DNA of 26,109 bases from Clostridiales bacterium (lineage in GTDB: Bacteria; Bacillota; Clostridia; Lachnospirales; CAG-274), in the NCBI GenBank assembly GCA_021203425.1, contig JAJQBF010000238.1:1-26109 (forward strand), read 5' to 3'. The notes under the pieces were generated by a model. That model was given only the letters and a program-made list of their open reading frames with translations. It did no database searches and was not told where the DNA came from. Of the stretch, positions 6,448-13,347 are shown piece after piece; position 1 is the first letter of the stretch; the number at the start of each line of letters is the position of its first letter. The position numbers and the translations under genes are program-made.

Positions 6448-8064
6448 TTACATCATTCCGCCGCCCTGAGCAGGCATAGGAGGTTCGGGTTCTTTAATGT
6501 CTGCTACAACTGCCTCTGTTGTAAGAATTGTAGATGCGACGCTGTTTGCATTAAGAAGAGCAGATCTTGTAACCTTTGTGGGGTCGATTATACCTTCAGA
6601 AACCATATCTACATATTTGGAATTAAGGGCATCGAAACCATAGCCTACTTCTGTTTCCTTAACCTTGTTTACAACTACAGCGCCTTCATAACCGGCATTT
6701 TCAACAATCTGTCTTAAAGGAGCCTCAAGAGCCTTTAAGATGATGCCTGCGCCTGTCTTTTCGTCGCCTTCAAGTGTGTCATAAACAGCCTTTACAGCGG
6801 GAATAGCGTGGATATAAGCTGAACCGCCGCCGGCAATAATACCCTCTTCTACAGCTGCTTTTGTAGCTGCTAAAGCGTCTTCAAGATGAAGTTTCTTTTC
6901 TTTAAGTTCTGTTTCGGTAGCTGCCCCTACTTTAATAACGGCAACACCGCCTGCTAACTTAGCAAGTCTTTCCTGAAGTTTTTCTTTGTCAAAATCAGAG
7001 GTTGTTGTCTTAATTGTTTCTTTAATCTGGTTTACTCTTGCAGCAATGTCTGCGCTGTTTCCGGCACCGTCAACAATAGTTGTTGTGTCCTTTGTTACCT
7101 TAACGCTGCCTGCTTTGCCGAGCATTTCCATTGTTGCGTCCTTAAGGTTAAGAGCTACGTCTTCGGAGATAACTGTTGCTCCTGTAAGGATAGCTATATC
7201 CTGAAGCATTTCCTTTCTTCTGTCGCCGAAACCGGGAGCCTTAACGGCTACACAAGTGAAAGCGCCTCTTAACTTGTTAAGAACAAGTGTGCCTAAAGCC
7301 TCGCCTTCAACATCTTCTGCGATTATAAGGAGTTTAGCGCCCTGCTGAACAATCTGTTCAAGAACGGGAAGAATGTCCTGAATGTTAACGAGTTTCTTAG
7401 ATGTAATAAGAATGTAGGGGTTGTCAAGTTCAGCTACCATCTTATCCATGTCTGTTGACATATAAGGTGAAAGATAACCTCTGTCAAACTGCATACCTTC
7501 TACAAGGTCAAGCTCTGTTGCCATTGTTTTGCTTTCTTCTACTGTAATAACGCCGTCATTTGAAACCTTTTCCATAGCGTCGGCAACAAGTGTGCCTACT
7601 TCTTCGTCGGAGGCTGAAATTGATGCTACTCTGGCGATGTGGTTCTTGCCGTCTACTTTCTGGCTCATACCTTTAATTGCATCAACTGCTGCGTTTGTGG
7701 CTTTTGTCATACCTTTTCTTAATATAATAGCGTTTGCCCCTGCGGCGATGTTCTTAAGACCTTCGTTAATCATAGCCTGTGCAAGAACTGTTGCTGTTGT
7801 TGTTCCGTCGCCGGCGATATCGTTTGTCTTTGTTGCTACTTCTTTTACAAGCTGAGCGCCTATGTTTTCTGCCTCGTCTTCGAGCTCGATTTCCTTTGCA
7901 ATTGTAACACCGTCATTTGTGATTAAAGGTGTGCCGTATTTCTTGTCAAGAACAACATTTCTGCCCTTGGGGCCTAAAGTTACTTTTACTGTGTCGGCTA
8001 ATTTATTTATACCTGCTTCAAGACTTCCTCTTGCTTCGCTTGAAAATAAAATCTGTTTTGCCAT
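6448..8064 (-). CDS. groEL: Chaperonin GroEL (60 kDa)
   Basis: This is a full-length 538-aa GroEL, the ATP-driven folding chaperone that forms a tetradecameric ring in the cytosol and works with GroES. It has the family start (MAKQILFSSEAR), the equatorial ATP site segments TVKVTLGPKGRNVVLDKK and GDGTTTATVLAQ, and the typical tail ending PMPAQGGGMM. The ATG follows GGAGG. It lies 19 bases downstream of groES in the same transcript. Expression is controlled by the CIRCE operator upstream of groES, presumably through the HrcA repressor, which is not encoded in this window. No abnormality seen. Confidence 0.99.
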   Translation of the reverse strand: MAKQILFSSEARGSLEAGINKLADTVKVTLGPKGRNVVLDKKYGTPLITNDGVTIAKEIELEDEAENIGAQLVKEVATKTNDIAGDGTTTATVLAQAMINEGLKNIAAGANAIILRKGMTKATNAAVDAIKGMSQKVDGKNHIARVASISASDEEVGTLVADAMEKVSNDGVITVEESKTMATELDLVEGMQFDRGYLSPYMSTDMDKMVAELDNPYILITSKKLVNIQDILPVLEQIVQQGAKLLIIAEDVEGEALGTLVLNKLRGAFTCVAVKAPGFGDRRKEMLQDIAILTGATVISEDVALNLKDATMEMLGKAGSVKVTKDTTTIVDGAGNSADIAARVNQIKETIKTTTSDFDKEKLQERLAKLAGGVAVIKVGAATETELKEKKLHLEDALAATKAAVEEGIIAGGGSAYIHAIPAVKAVYDTLEGDEKTGAGIILKALEAPLRQIVENAGYEGAVVVNKVKETEVGYGFDALNSKYVDMVSEGIIDPTKVTRSALLNANSVASTILTTEAVVADIKEPEPPMPAQGGGMM

Positions 8065-8083
8065 TTTGTCTGCCTCCTGTTAA

Positions 8084-8368
8084 TTATTCTACTATTGCCA
8101 AAATGTCTTCTGATCTTACTATAATAAATTCTTCGTCGTCAAGGTCAACCTTTGTTCCTGCATATGAGGAATAAATAACCTTATCTCCGACTTTAACGTC
8201 CATAGGAACTACCTTGCCGTCTTCGACTCTTCCGGGACCTACTGCTATAACTTCTGCCTCTTGAGGCTTTTTCTGCTGGGCTGTTGTAAGAATGATGCCG
8301 CCCTTTGTTTTTTCTTCCGGTGCAAATTCTTTAAGAACGATTCTGTCACTAAGTGGAACTAATTTCAT
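8084..8368 (-). CDS. groES: Co-chaperonin GroES (10 kDa)
   Basis: This is a full-length 94-aa GroES, which forms the heptameric lid of the GroEL chamber. It shows PLSDRIVLKE at the start, the mobile loop EKTKGGIILT, AVGPGR, and the C-terminal VGDKVIYSSYAGTKV and FIIVRSEDILAIVE. The ATG follows AGGAGG. It is the first gene of the groESL operon. The promoter and CIRCE lie immediately upstream. Confidence 0.99.
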   Translation of the reverse strand: MKLVPLSDRIVLKEFAPEEKTKGGIILTTAQQKKPQEAEVIAVGPGRVEDGKVVPMDVKVGDKVIYSSYAGTKVDLDDEEFIIVRSEDILAIVE

Positions 8369-8393
8369 ATTTTTAACCTCCTATATTTTGTTG

Positions 8394-8420
8394 TTAGCAC
8401 TCGTCCTTGTTGAGTGCTAA
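8394..8420. promoter_or_regulatory. CIRCE operator (HrcA binding site)
   Basis: TTAGCACTC (8394-8402), 9 bases, GAGTGCTAA (8412-8420): an exact match to the CIRCE inverted repeat. It lies between the -10 box and the groES start, so HrcA would block the transcript. Confidence 0.98.
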
Positions 8421-8432
8421 TTTCTAAATGAT

Positions 8433-8461
8433 ATAATAGTCTATCTTCAAAGCTAATGCAA
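8433..8461 (-). promoter_or_regulatory. Sigma-A promoter of groES-groEL
   Basis: On the minus strand TTGCAT (8456-8461) and TATTAT (8433-8438) are separated by 17 bases. CIRCE begins about 12 bases downstream. Confidence 0.75.
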
Positions 8462-8535
8462 CATTTCAAAAAGGCTGATTTTACTTGTTATTCCCATACA
8501 AACTCAATTATACTCATTTTTTCTCTTGTTTTCAT

Positions 8536-9420
8536 TTATTTTCTTTTTCTTTTGGAATTTCCTGCATTTATATGAAGTGTTCTTGCGTAGTAAAAGAGAT
8601 ACTGCTGGGCAAAGCCTGCATATTTCCCCCACTTATGGGCGGCAAGAGCGTGAATATCTTTTATAGGGGTTTCTTTGCCGTCAAAATAAAAATATTCCAT
8701 AACCCTCTTTATCCAAACATCTGTGGGAAAAACCTCCCGCCTGCCGAATGAAAACAAAAGAACACAGTTGGCAACTTTCGTACCTACCCCCTTGATTTTC
8801 ATAAGTTCTTCTTTTGCCCTTGCTGTATCCATATTTTTAACGGTTTCAAGGCTGATTTCACCCTTTGAAAGCTTTTCTAAACAATCTGTAATATATTTAT
8901 GCCGAAAACCCGTTTTACATTCCATAAGACTTTCACAATTTGAGGTTTTAAGGCTGTCAAGGCTCGGAAAGAAATAATTCTCTCCGGCTTTTTCTCCCCA
9001 CCTTGCGGAAATATTTCCTATTACTTTTTGTATCATAGGGATTCTGTTGTTTTGAGATATTATAAATGAAATAAGACATTCAAAGGGGTCTTGGTTTAAA
9101 AGCCTTATTCCATCTCCGAAAGCAGCTGCCTCTTTAAGTACGCTGTCCTTTGAAAGAATTGCCTTAATTTCGGAATAATCCGTTCCCAAATCAAAATAGT
9201 CATACCATATATTTTCAAAATCATTTTTGCTGCAGGGGTAAAATAAAATTTCGTTCCCCTCTTGTTTTATGTAAAGAACCTTGTTTTTTGCAATTATCTT
9301 ATAGTGCCCTTCTCCTGTTTTTTCAAAACGAAAACACTAACCGCATTCCAAAATCTGTTCTATATTAAAGCTGTCCTGTTCCGTCAGCAAAATTCCGCCG
9401 TCTTTTTCCGAGATTTTCAT
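8536..9420 (-). pseudogene. ogg: 8-oxoguanine DNA glycosylase (OGG1-like) interrupted by an amber codon
   Basis: Read from the ATG at 9420 (ribosome binding site AAAGGAATT) the gene encodes 294 codons with one in-frame TAG at 9337-9339, codon 28. The interruption falls inside the conserved motif ECGQCFR, giving ECG-stop-CFRF; a CAG-to-TAG change explains it. The rest is intact: an OGG N-terminal domain (IKQEGNEILFYPCS, then FENIWYDYFDL), then a HhH-GPD domain with the catalytic Lys in KGVGTKVAN and the catalytic Asp in FPTDVW. The family removes 8-oxoguanine from DNA and nicks the abasic site. Apparent starts after the stop, such as a TTG at 9189, have no ribosome binding site and would omit the N-terminal domain. 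It could be a real nonsense mutation, a sequence error or a read-through gene. Confidence 0.85.
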
Positions 9421-9475
9421 TGGTAATTCCTTTCATTATACATCTTATACACTAAAAATAATACCTACGGCTGTA

Positions 9476-9505
9476 ATTATACACTTTATATGACCGCCTT
9501 TGCAA
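9476..9505 (-). promoter_or_regulatory. Sigma-A promoter of the ogg gene
   Basis: On the minus strand TTGCAA (9500-9505) and TATAAT (9476-9481) are separated by 18 bases, about 55 bases upstream of the full-length ATG at 9420. Its position supports that start rather than a downstream one. Confidence 0.65.
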
Positions 9506-9600
9506 CATTAAACTGCGGATTAATTTTAAAATTTTCGAAAAACCGCTTTACTTTGTTTTTTGCCTATGTTAAGATACTGTATGGGAAATACACAATTTAA

Positions 9601-9640
9601 AAGACAGTTCGTAAACCTCCTGTCTGTAAACAAAACTAGG
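9601..9640 (+). ncRNA. preQ1-I riboswitch aptamer
   Basis: Stem P1 pairs GACAG (9603-9607) with CTGTC (9620-9624). The loop carries TTCGTAAACCTC, and the 3' tail TGTAAACAAAACTAGG supplies the A-rich strand and the CTAGG that closes the pseudoknot. This matches the class I preQ1 aptamer and stands directly before a queuosine-precursor operon, its usual target. Binding of preQ1 would lower expression of the operon when the product is plentiful. Confidence 0.92.
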
Positions 9641-9676
9641 CTTTCTTTATACAGAGGGCTTAGTGCGCTCTTTTTT
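9636..9676 (+). terminator. Riboswitch expression platform: terminator and competing antiterminator
   Basis: The terminator pairs AGAG-G-GC (9653-9659) with GC-G-CTCT (9665-9671), with one G-G mismatch, followed by TTTTT. The alternative pairing is CTAGGC (9636-9641), which includes the pseudoknot strand of the aptamer, with GCTTAG (9658-9663). The two are mutually exclusive: with preQ1 bound CTAGG is held in the aptamer and the terminator can form. Confidence 0.75.
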
Positions 9677-9708
9677 GTTTGTGTAAAGGAGGCTTAGGAG
9701 GAATATAT

Positions 9709-10131
9709 ATGTACACTATTAAAACGATGAACAGCTTTGATTCGGCTCACTTTCTTAAGGGCTATGAGGGAAAATGCAGCAATATTCACGGTCACAGGTG
9801 GACTGTTGAAATAGAGGTTAAAGGCGAAGACTTAAGTACGGATAAACAGACGAGGGGAATGCTCTGCGATTTTTCCACATTAAAAAGCGATGTTAAGTGT
9901 GAAACTGATTTTTTCGACCATACCTTTATAATCGAAAAGGGCAGTCTTAAGGAAAACACACTTTCCGCCCTTAAAGACGAAGGCTTTAAAATAACGGAGG
10001 TTTCTTTCAGACCTACTGCCGAAAGCTTTGCAAAATATTTTTATGACAGGTTTAAGGCTTTGGGCTATGATGTCAAAAAGGCGGTTGTATACGAAACACC
10101 AAACAACTGTGCCGAATACGGGGAGGAATAG
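9709..10131 (+). CDS. queD: 6-carboxy-5,6,7,8-tetrahydropterin synthase QueD
   Basis: This enzyme turns 7,8-dihydroneopterin triphosphate (made from GTP by FolE) into 6-carboxytetrahydropterin, the second step of the 7-deazaguanine pathway. The 140-aa protein has the zinc-binding histidines in DSAHFL (His14) and NIHGHR (His27, His29), the catalytic Cys in GKCSN (Cys23), the DH pair in FFDHTF (Asp70, His71) and a Glu in YETPNN (Glu129). I place the start at the ATG at 9709, preceded by TAGGAGGAAT; a longer frame from a TTG at 9679 would read through that ribosome binding site. It is the first gene of the riboswitch-controlled operon; queE begins 2 bases after the stop. Confidence 0.96.
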   Translation: MYTIKTMNSFDSAHFLKGYEGKCSNIHGHRWTVEIEVKGEDLSTDKQTRGMLCDFSTLKSDVKCETDFFDHTFIIEKGSLKENTLSALKDEGFKITEVSFRPTAESFAKYFYDRFKALGYDVKKAVVYETPNNCAEYGEE

Positions 10132-10133
10132 AT

Positions 10134-10796
10134 ATGACGGAATATAATGTTGCCGAAAAGTTTGTAAGCATAAACGGCGAGGGGCGCCTTGCCGGACGTC
10201 CGGCTGTGTTTATACGGTTTAAAGGCTGTAACCTGCGCTGTTCCTACTGTGACACAATGTGGGCAAACGAAAAAAGCCTTGTCTGCGAAAAAATGACGGA
10301 AGATGAAATCTATTCTTATATCAAATCAACGGGCATAAGCTGCGTTACCTTGACAGGGGGCGAACCTCTTCTTCAAAAGGATATTGAGGTTCTTCTTGAA
10401 AAGTTGGGCAGAGATGATTTTTTAAAAATCGAAATCGAAACAAACGGCAGTATAAGCGTTAAGCCTTTTATAAGCTTTAAAAACCGCCCTTCCTTTACTC
10501 TTGACTATAAATGCCCCTCAAGCGGAATGGAAGAGCATATGCTTGAAGAAAATTATTCACTTATAGATGAAAGCGACACTATAAAATTTGTCTGCGGAAG
10601 TCCGGAAGACTTGGAAAGGGCAAAAACAATAATCGAAAGGTTTAAGCCGCCCTGCCCCATATATTTAAGCCCTGTTTTCGGAAAAACAGAACCGGCGGAA
10701 ATAGTAGATTTTATTATAAAAAACAAATTAAACAATGTGAATTTACAGCTACAGCTCCATAAATTCATATGGAATCCCGACAAGAGAGGTGTGTAA
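10134..10796 (+). CDS. queE: 7-carboxy-7-deazaguanine synthase QueE (radical SAM)
   Basis: This radical SAM enzyme contracts the ring of 6-carboxytetrahydropterin to 7-carboxy-7-deazaguanine. The 220-aa protein has the N-terminal INGEG motif, the [4Fe-4S]/SAM motif CNLRCSYC (Cys32, Cys36, Cys39) and the SAM-contacting GGEPL at about residues 75-79. Length fits the family. The ATG is served by GGAGGAAT at the end of queD, and folE begins 2 bases after the stop, so translation is probably coupled. Confidence 0.96.
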   Translation: MTEYNVAEKFVSINGEGRLAGRPAVFIRFKGCNLRCSYCDTMWANEKSLVCEKMTEDEIYSYIKSTGISCVTLTGGEPLLQKDIEVLLEKLGRDDFLKIEIETNGSISVKPFISFKNRPSFTLDYKCPSSGMEEHMLEENYSLIDESDTIKFVCGSPEDLERAKTIIERFKPPCPIYLSPVFGKTEPAEIVDFIIKNKLNNVNLQLQLHKFIWNPDKRGV

Positions 10797-10798
10797 TT

Positions 10799-11374
10799 AT
10801 GATAGATACGGAAAAGATAGAATACCATATAAGGGAAATATTAAAGGCTTTGGGCGATGACCCTGAGAGAGAAGGGCTTAAGGAAACACCGAAACGTGTG
10901 GCAAAGATGTATGAAGAGGTTTTCGAGGGTATGAACTATACCAATGCCCAAATTGCGGAAATGTTCAACAAAACCTTCGAAGAGGACGACTATTTTACGT
11001 CCTCTTCCGACTTGGTTTTGGTTAAAGACATTGAGGTTTTCAGCTACTGCGAACATCACATTACCCTTATGTATGATATGAAGGTAAGTGTTGCCTACAT
11101 ACCGAAGGGAAAGGTTGTGGGCTTAAGCAAAATTGCCAGAATTGCGGATATGGCGGCGAAAAGATTACAGCTGCAGGAAAAGTTGGGCAGCGATATTGCC
11201 GAAATTATGACAATGATAACAGGCTCGGAAGACGTTGCGGTTATGATAGAGGGCTGTCACAGCTGTATGACAGCAAGAGGGATAAAGAAAACAGCGGCTA
11301 AAACCTACACAAACACATTAAGAGGAAGATTTGAAACAGATTCAAGCCTGCAGCTCAGACTTATGGGGAGGTAA
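10799..11374 (+). CDS. folE: GTP cyclohydrolase I FolE
   Basis: This enzyme opens GTP to 7,8-dihydroneopterin triphosphate, the entry point for both queuosine and folate. The 191-aa product has zinc ligands Cys84 and His87 in SYCEHH and Cys156 in GCHSCM, the signature KVVGLSKIARI, and a normal C-terminus (LQLRLMGR). The ATG at 10799 follows GAGAGGTG; a longer frame running back into queE lacks family similarity before MIDTEKIEYH. Its place between queE and queC suggests this copy is devoted to 7-deazaguanine synthesis, though it may also serve folate synthesis. Confidence 0.97.
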   Translation: MIDTEKIEYHIREILKALGDDPEREGLKETPKRVAKMYEEVFEGMNYTNAQIAEMFNKTFEEDDYFTSSSDLVLVKDIEVFSYCEHHITLMYDMKVSVAYIPKGKVVGLSKIARIADMAAKRLQLQEKLGSDIAEIMTMITGSEDVAVMIEGCHSCMTARGIKKTAAKTYTNTLRGRFETDSSLQLRLMGR

Positions 11375-11379
11375 AGTAT

Positions 11380-12075
11380 ATGAAAGTAATGGTTTTGTTA
11401 AGCGGAGGGCTTGACAGCGCAACCTGTCTTGCCAAGGCGGTAAATGACTACGGCTCGGAAAATGTAATTGCCCTTTCTATTCTCTACGGTCAAAAGCACA
11501 AAAAAGAAATAGAGGCTTCAAACAAAATTGCGGCATATTACAAAACAGAACACATAACCCTTGACTTAAGTTCTATTTTCAAATTCAGCGACTGTTCACT
11601 CCTTGCCTCTTCCGATAAGGAAATACCCACTGAAAGCTATGCGGAACAGCTTAAAAAGACAGGGGGCAGTCCCGTTTCAACCTATGTTCCTTTCAGGAAC
11701 GGTCTGTTTTTGTCTTCGGCGGCGGCTATGGCTCTTTCAAAGGGCTGTTCAAAAATTTATTACGGCGCCCACGCAGATGACAGCGCCGGAAACGCTTATC
11801 CCGACTGCAGCAAGGCTTTTGCCGATGCTATGAACGAAGCAATTTATCAGGGCAGCGGCTTTCAGCTTACCCTTGAAACTCCCTTTGTGGGGCTTACAAA
11901 GGCGGAGGTTGTCAAAACGGGAACAGAGCTTAAGGTTCCCTATGAACTGACGTGGAGCTGTTATGCCGGAGGGGAAGAACCCTGTCATATTTGCGGAACC
12001 TGCCGTGACAGAGAAGAGACCTTCAGAAAAAACGGTCTGACAGATCCTCTTTTGAAGGGAGATAATCAAAAATGA
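11380..12075 (+). CDS. queC: 7-cyano-7-deazaguanine (preQ0) synthase QueC
   Basis: This ATP-dependent ligase converts 7-carboxy-7-deazaguanine and ammonia to preQ0. The 231-aa protein has the PP-loop SGGLDSAT at residues 8-15, the pathway-typical YVPFRNG and a C-terminal zinc site (Cys194, Cys202, Cys205, Cys208, in SCYAGG and CHICGTC). The ATG follows GGGGAGGT. It overlaps the next gene by 4 bases (ATGA). The following enzyme of the pathway, the preQ0 reductase QueF, is not encoded here. Confidence 0.97.
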   Translation: MKVMVLLSGGLDSATCLAKAVNDYGSENVIALSILYGQKHKKEIEASNKIAAYYKTEHITLDLSSIFKFSDCSLLASSDKEIPTESYAEQLKKTGGSPVSTYVPFRNGLFLSSAAAMALSKGCSKIYYGAHADDSAGNAYPDCSKAFADAMNEAIYQGSGFQLTLETPFVGLTKAEVVKTGTELKVPYELTWSCYAGGEEPCHICGTCRDREETFRKNGLTDPLLKGDNQK

Positions 12076-12773
12076 AATATAAATTCGATGTACACATTCA
12101 TTCGGTGGCAAGCGGTCATGCCTACAGTTCAATAACGGAAAACGCACGCTTTGCCCATGAAAAGGGTCTTGATTTTATAGCCATAACCGACCACGCACCG
12201 AAAATGCCCGGCGGAGCCTGTAAGCTTCACTTTTTCAATATGTGTGTTCTTCCGGAATATATTGAGGGAATAAGGGTATTGAGAGGTGTAGAGCTTAATA
12301 TTTTGGACGATGATGGCAGTATTGACTTAACAGATGGTTATATCGACAGACTTCAGGTTGTTATAGCAAGTCTTCACACACCCTGTATAAAGCCGAGGGG
12401 AAGCACAGAGGCGCTTATAAATGCCGTTAAGAACCCGAGAATTCAAATTATAGGTCACCCGGGCGACCCACGCTATCCCTTTGACGTTAAGGCTGTTGTC
12501 AACGCCGCAAGAGAAAACAATACTCTTTTGGAAATAAACAACACTTCCTTTAACCCTATGAACACAAGACATGGCGGCGAAACCGTTGTTTTTGAACTTC
12601 TGAAGGAATGTAAACGGCAGAACCACCCGGTAATTTTGGGAAGTGACGCTCATTTTCACACAAATATAGGGAACTTTTCTTATTTGGAGCCTATACTTAA
12701 AGAGGCGGAGATGCCCGATGAGCTTATAATGAATACAATGCCGGAAAAATTTTTGAAATTTTTAGGATTGTGA
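12072..12773 (+). CDS. PHP-domain phosphatase/hydrolase (YcdX-like)
   Basis: The 233-aa protein is a PHP-domain metal-dependent hydrolase. Metal ligands are visible in order: DVHIHS (His8, His10), ITDHAP, RGVELNI, IASLHTP, IGHPGDPR and GSDAHFH. Relatives such as YcdX are trinuclear-metal phosphatases. The start ATG overlaps the queC stop (ATGA), so the two are translationally coupled in the riboswitch-controlled operon. No step of the known queuosine route from GTP to preQ0 needs a separate phosphatase, so a role in removing phosphate from a pterin intermediate or an unrelated role are both possible. Substrate unknown. Confidence 0.9.
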   Translation: MKYKFDVHIHSVASGHAYSSITENARFAHEKGLDFIAITDHAPKMPGGACKLHFFNMCVLPEYIEGIRVLRGVELNILDDDGSIDLTDGYIDRLQVVIASLHTPCIKPRGSTEALINAVKNPRIQIIGHPGDPRYPFDVKAVVNAARENNTLLEINNTSFNPMNTRHGGETVVFELLKECKRQNHPVILGSDAHFHTNIGNFSYLEPILKEAEMPDELIMNTMPEKFLKFLGL

Positions 12774-12806
12774 CTTTACTTACACGCCCTAAAGTGATAA
12801 AATTAT

Positions 12807-12981
12807 GTAACAGTTCAGCCGTGTTATATCAGCAAAAACTCCTGTGAAAGGTGCGCTTTCTAAAGGAGTTTTTGCTGATATAACACGAGCGGAGCGCCAA
12901 ATAACGAGCAAAAAATGAGCCGCAAGGCGGCGCCGACTGCGTATAGCAGGCGCTTTGCGAGTGATTTGGCTGAACTGTTAC
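12807..12981. mobile_element. MITE-like element with nested inverted repeats (175 bp)
   Basis: The ends are 14-bp perfect inverted repeats: GTAACAGTTCAGCC (12807-12820) and its complement (12968-12981). Inside lies a second perfect 22-bp inverted repeat (12821-12842 with 12865-12886) directly abutting the left end, then a segment rich in G and C (about 12887-12965) with small stems such as GCCGC-AAG-GCGGC and CTGC-GTATA-GCAG. Its base composition differs from the flanking genes. There is no open frame for a transposase. I see no clear target-site duplication. Defined terminal repeats, small size and lack of coding suggest a non-autonomous transposable or other dispersed repeat; a second copy would be needed for proof. 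Confidence 0.6.
12834..12873. terminator. Hairpin that can end the queuosine operon transcript
   Basis: AAAAACTCC (12834-12842) pairs with GGAGTTTTT (12865-12873), with an inner GAAAG/CTTTC stem in the loop. Transcribed in either direction the G-C part is followed by T5. It is the inner half of the longer 22-bp repeat of the MITE-like element, so the element may provide the terminator for the operon ending at 12773. Confidence 0.55.
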
Positions 12982-12995
12982 GAAATGATTATTAC
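12966..12995 (+). promoter_or_regulatory. Possible promoter of yerC-pcrA with its -35 box in the MITE-like end
   Basis: TTGGCT (12966-12971) and TATTAC (12990-12995) are separated by 18 bases. The -35 lies mostly within the right terminal repeat and the -10 outside the element. Neither box is perfect. Confidence 0.35.
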
Positions 12996-13020
12996 TAAAC
13001 CCTTAAGGACGGAGAGGCAA

Positions 13021-13347
13021 ATGAAAGATGATGATTGCAAAAGAAAAGAATTGTTTTATGACTGTGTTTTGACACTTAAAACACAGGAGGAATGTCGAGT
13101 TTTTTTCGAAGATATTTTGGCAAGGCAGGAGCTTAACGCTATTTGTCAGAGAATGGAGGTTGCAAGACTTCTTAAGCTGAAATATACTTATAACACCATA
13201 GCGGAAAAAACAGGTGCGTCAACTGCCACAATAAGCAGAGTAAACCGAAGTCTTATTTACGGCGAAGGCGGTTATGAGCTGGCTTTTGAAAGAGTTGAAA
13301 GAAAACAGGAAGAAGAAACAAAAAAGGAGAAATCCCAAAATGAGTGA
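13021..13347 (+). CDS. yerC: YerC/YecD family TrpR-like regulator
   Basis: The 108-aa protein belongs to the TrpR-like YerC/YecD family, small helical DNA-binding proteins. The helix-turn-helix lies at residues about 56-76 (TYNTIAEKTGASTATISRV), after the helical VFFEDILARQELNAICQRM. The C-terminus is a charged tail. I choose the ATG at 13021 because GGAGAGG precedes it; frames starting earlier run back into the terminal repeat of the MITE-like element. The last 8 bases overlap the start of pcrA. yerC next to pcrA is a recurrent Firmicutes arrangement, but a regulatory link is not shown here. Confidence 0.9.
   Translation: MKDDDCKRKELFYDCVLTLKTQEECRVFFEDILARQELNAICQRMEVARLLKLKYTYNTIAEKTGASTATISRVNRSLIYGEGGYELAFERVERKQEEETKKEKSQNE

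Noticed and set aside
6986..7855. Open frames on the strand opposite groEL
   Set aside because: They are long only because of the codon composition of groEL on the other strand; they have no ribosome binding sites and no family features.
8536..9189. A 217-aa stand-alone HhH-GPD glycosylase starting at TTG 9189
   Set aside because: Similarity to the OGG N-terminal domain continues in frame upstream to 9340 and beyond the TAG to 9420; the TTG is an internal Leu codon without a ribosome binding site.
9337..9339. TAG recoded as an amino acid in this organism
   Set aside because: Other genes here end in TAG at sensible places (1006-1008 and queD at 10129-10131), so TAG works as a stop.
9679..9708. 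Longer queD start at a TTG
   Set aside because: The stretch contains the ribosome binding site AGGAGG and overlaps the end of the riboswitch terminator; the ATG at 9709 fits the family start.
12955..13020. Longer yerC start inside the MITE-like element
   Set aside because: The upstream codons translate the terminal repeat and have no ribosome binding site; the ATG at 13021 has GGAGAGG.
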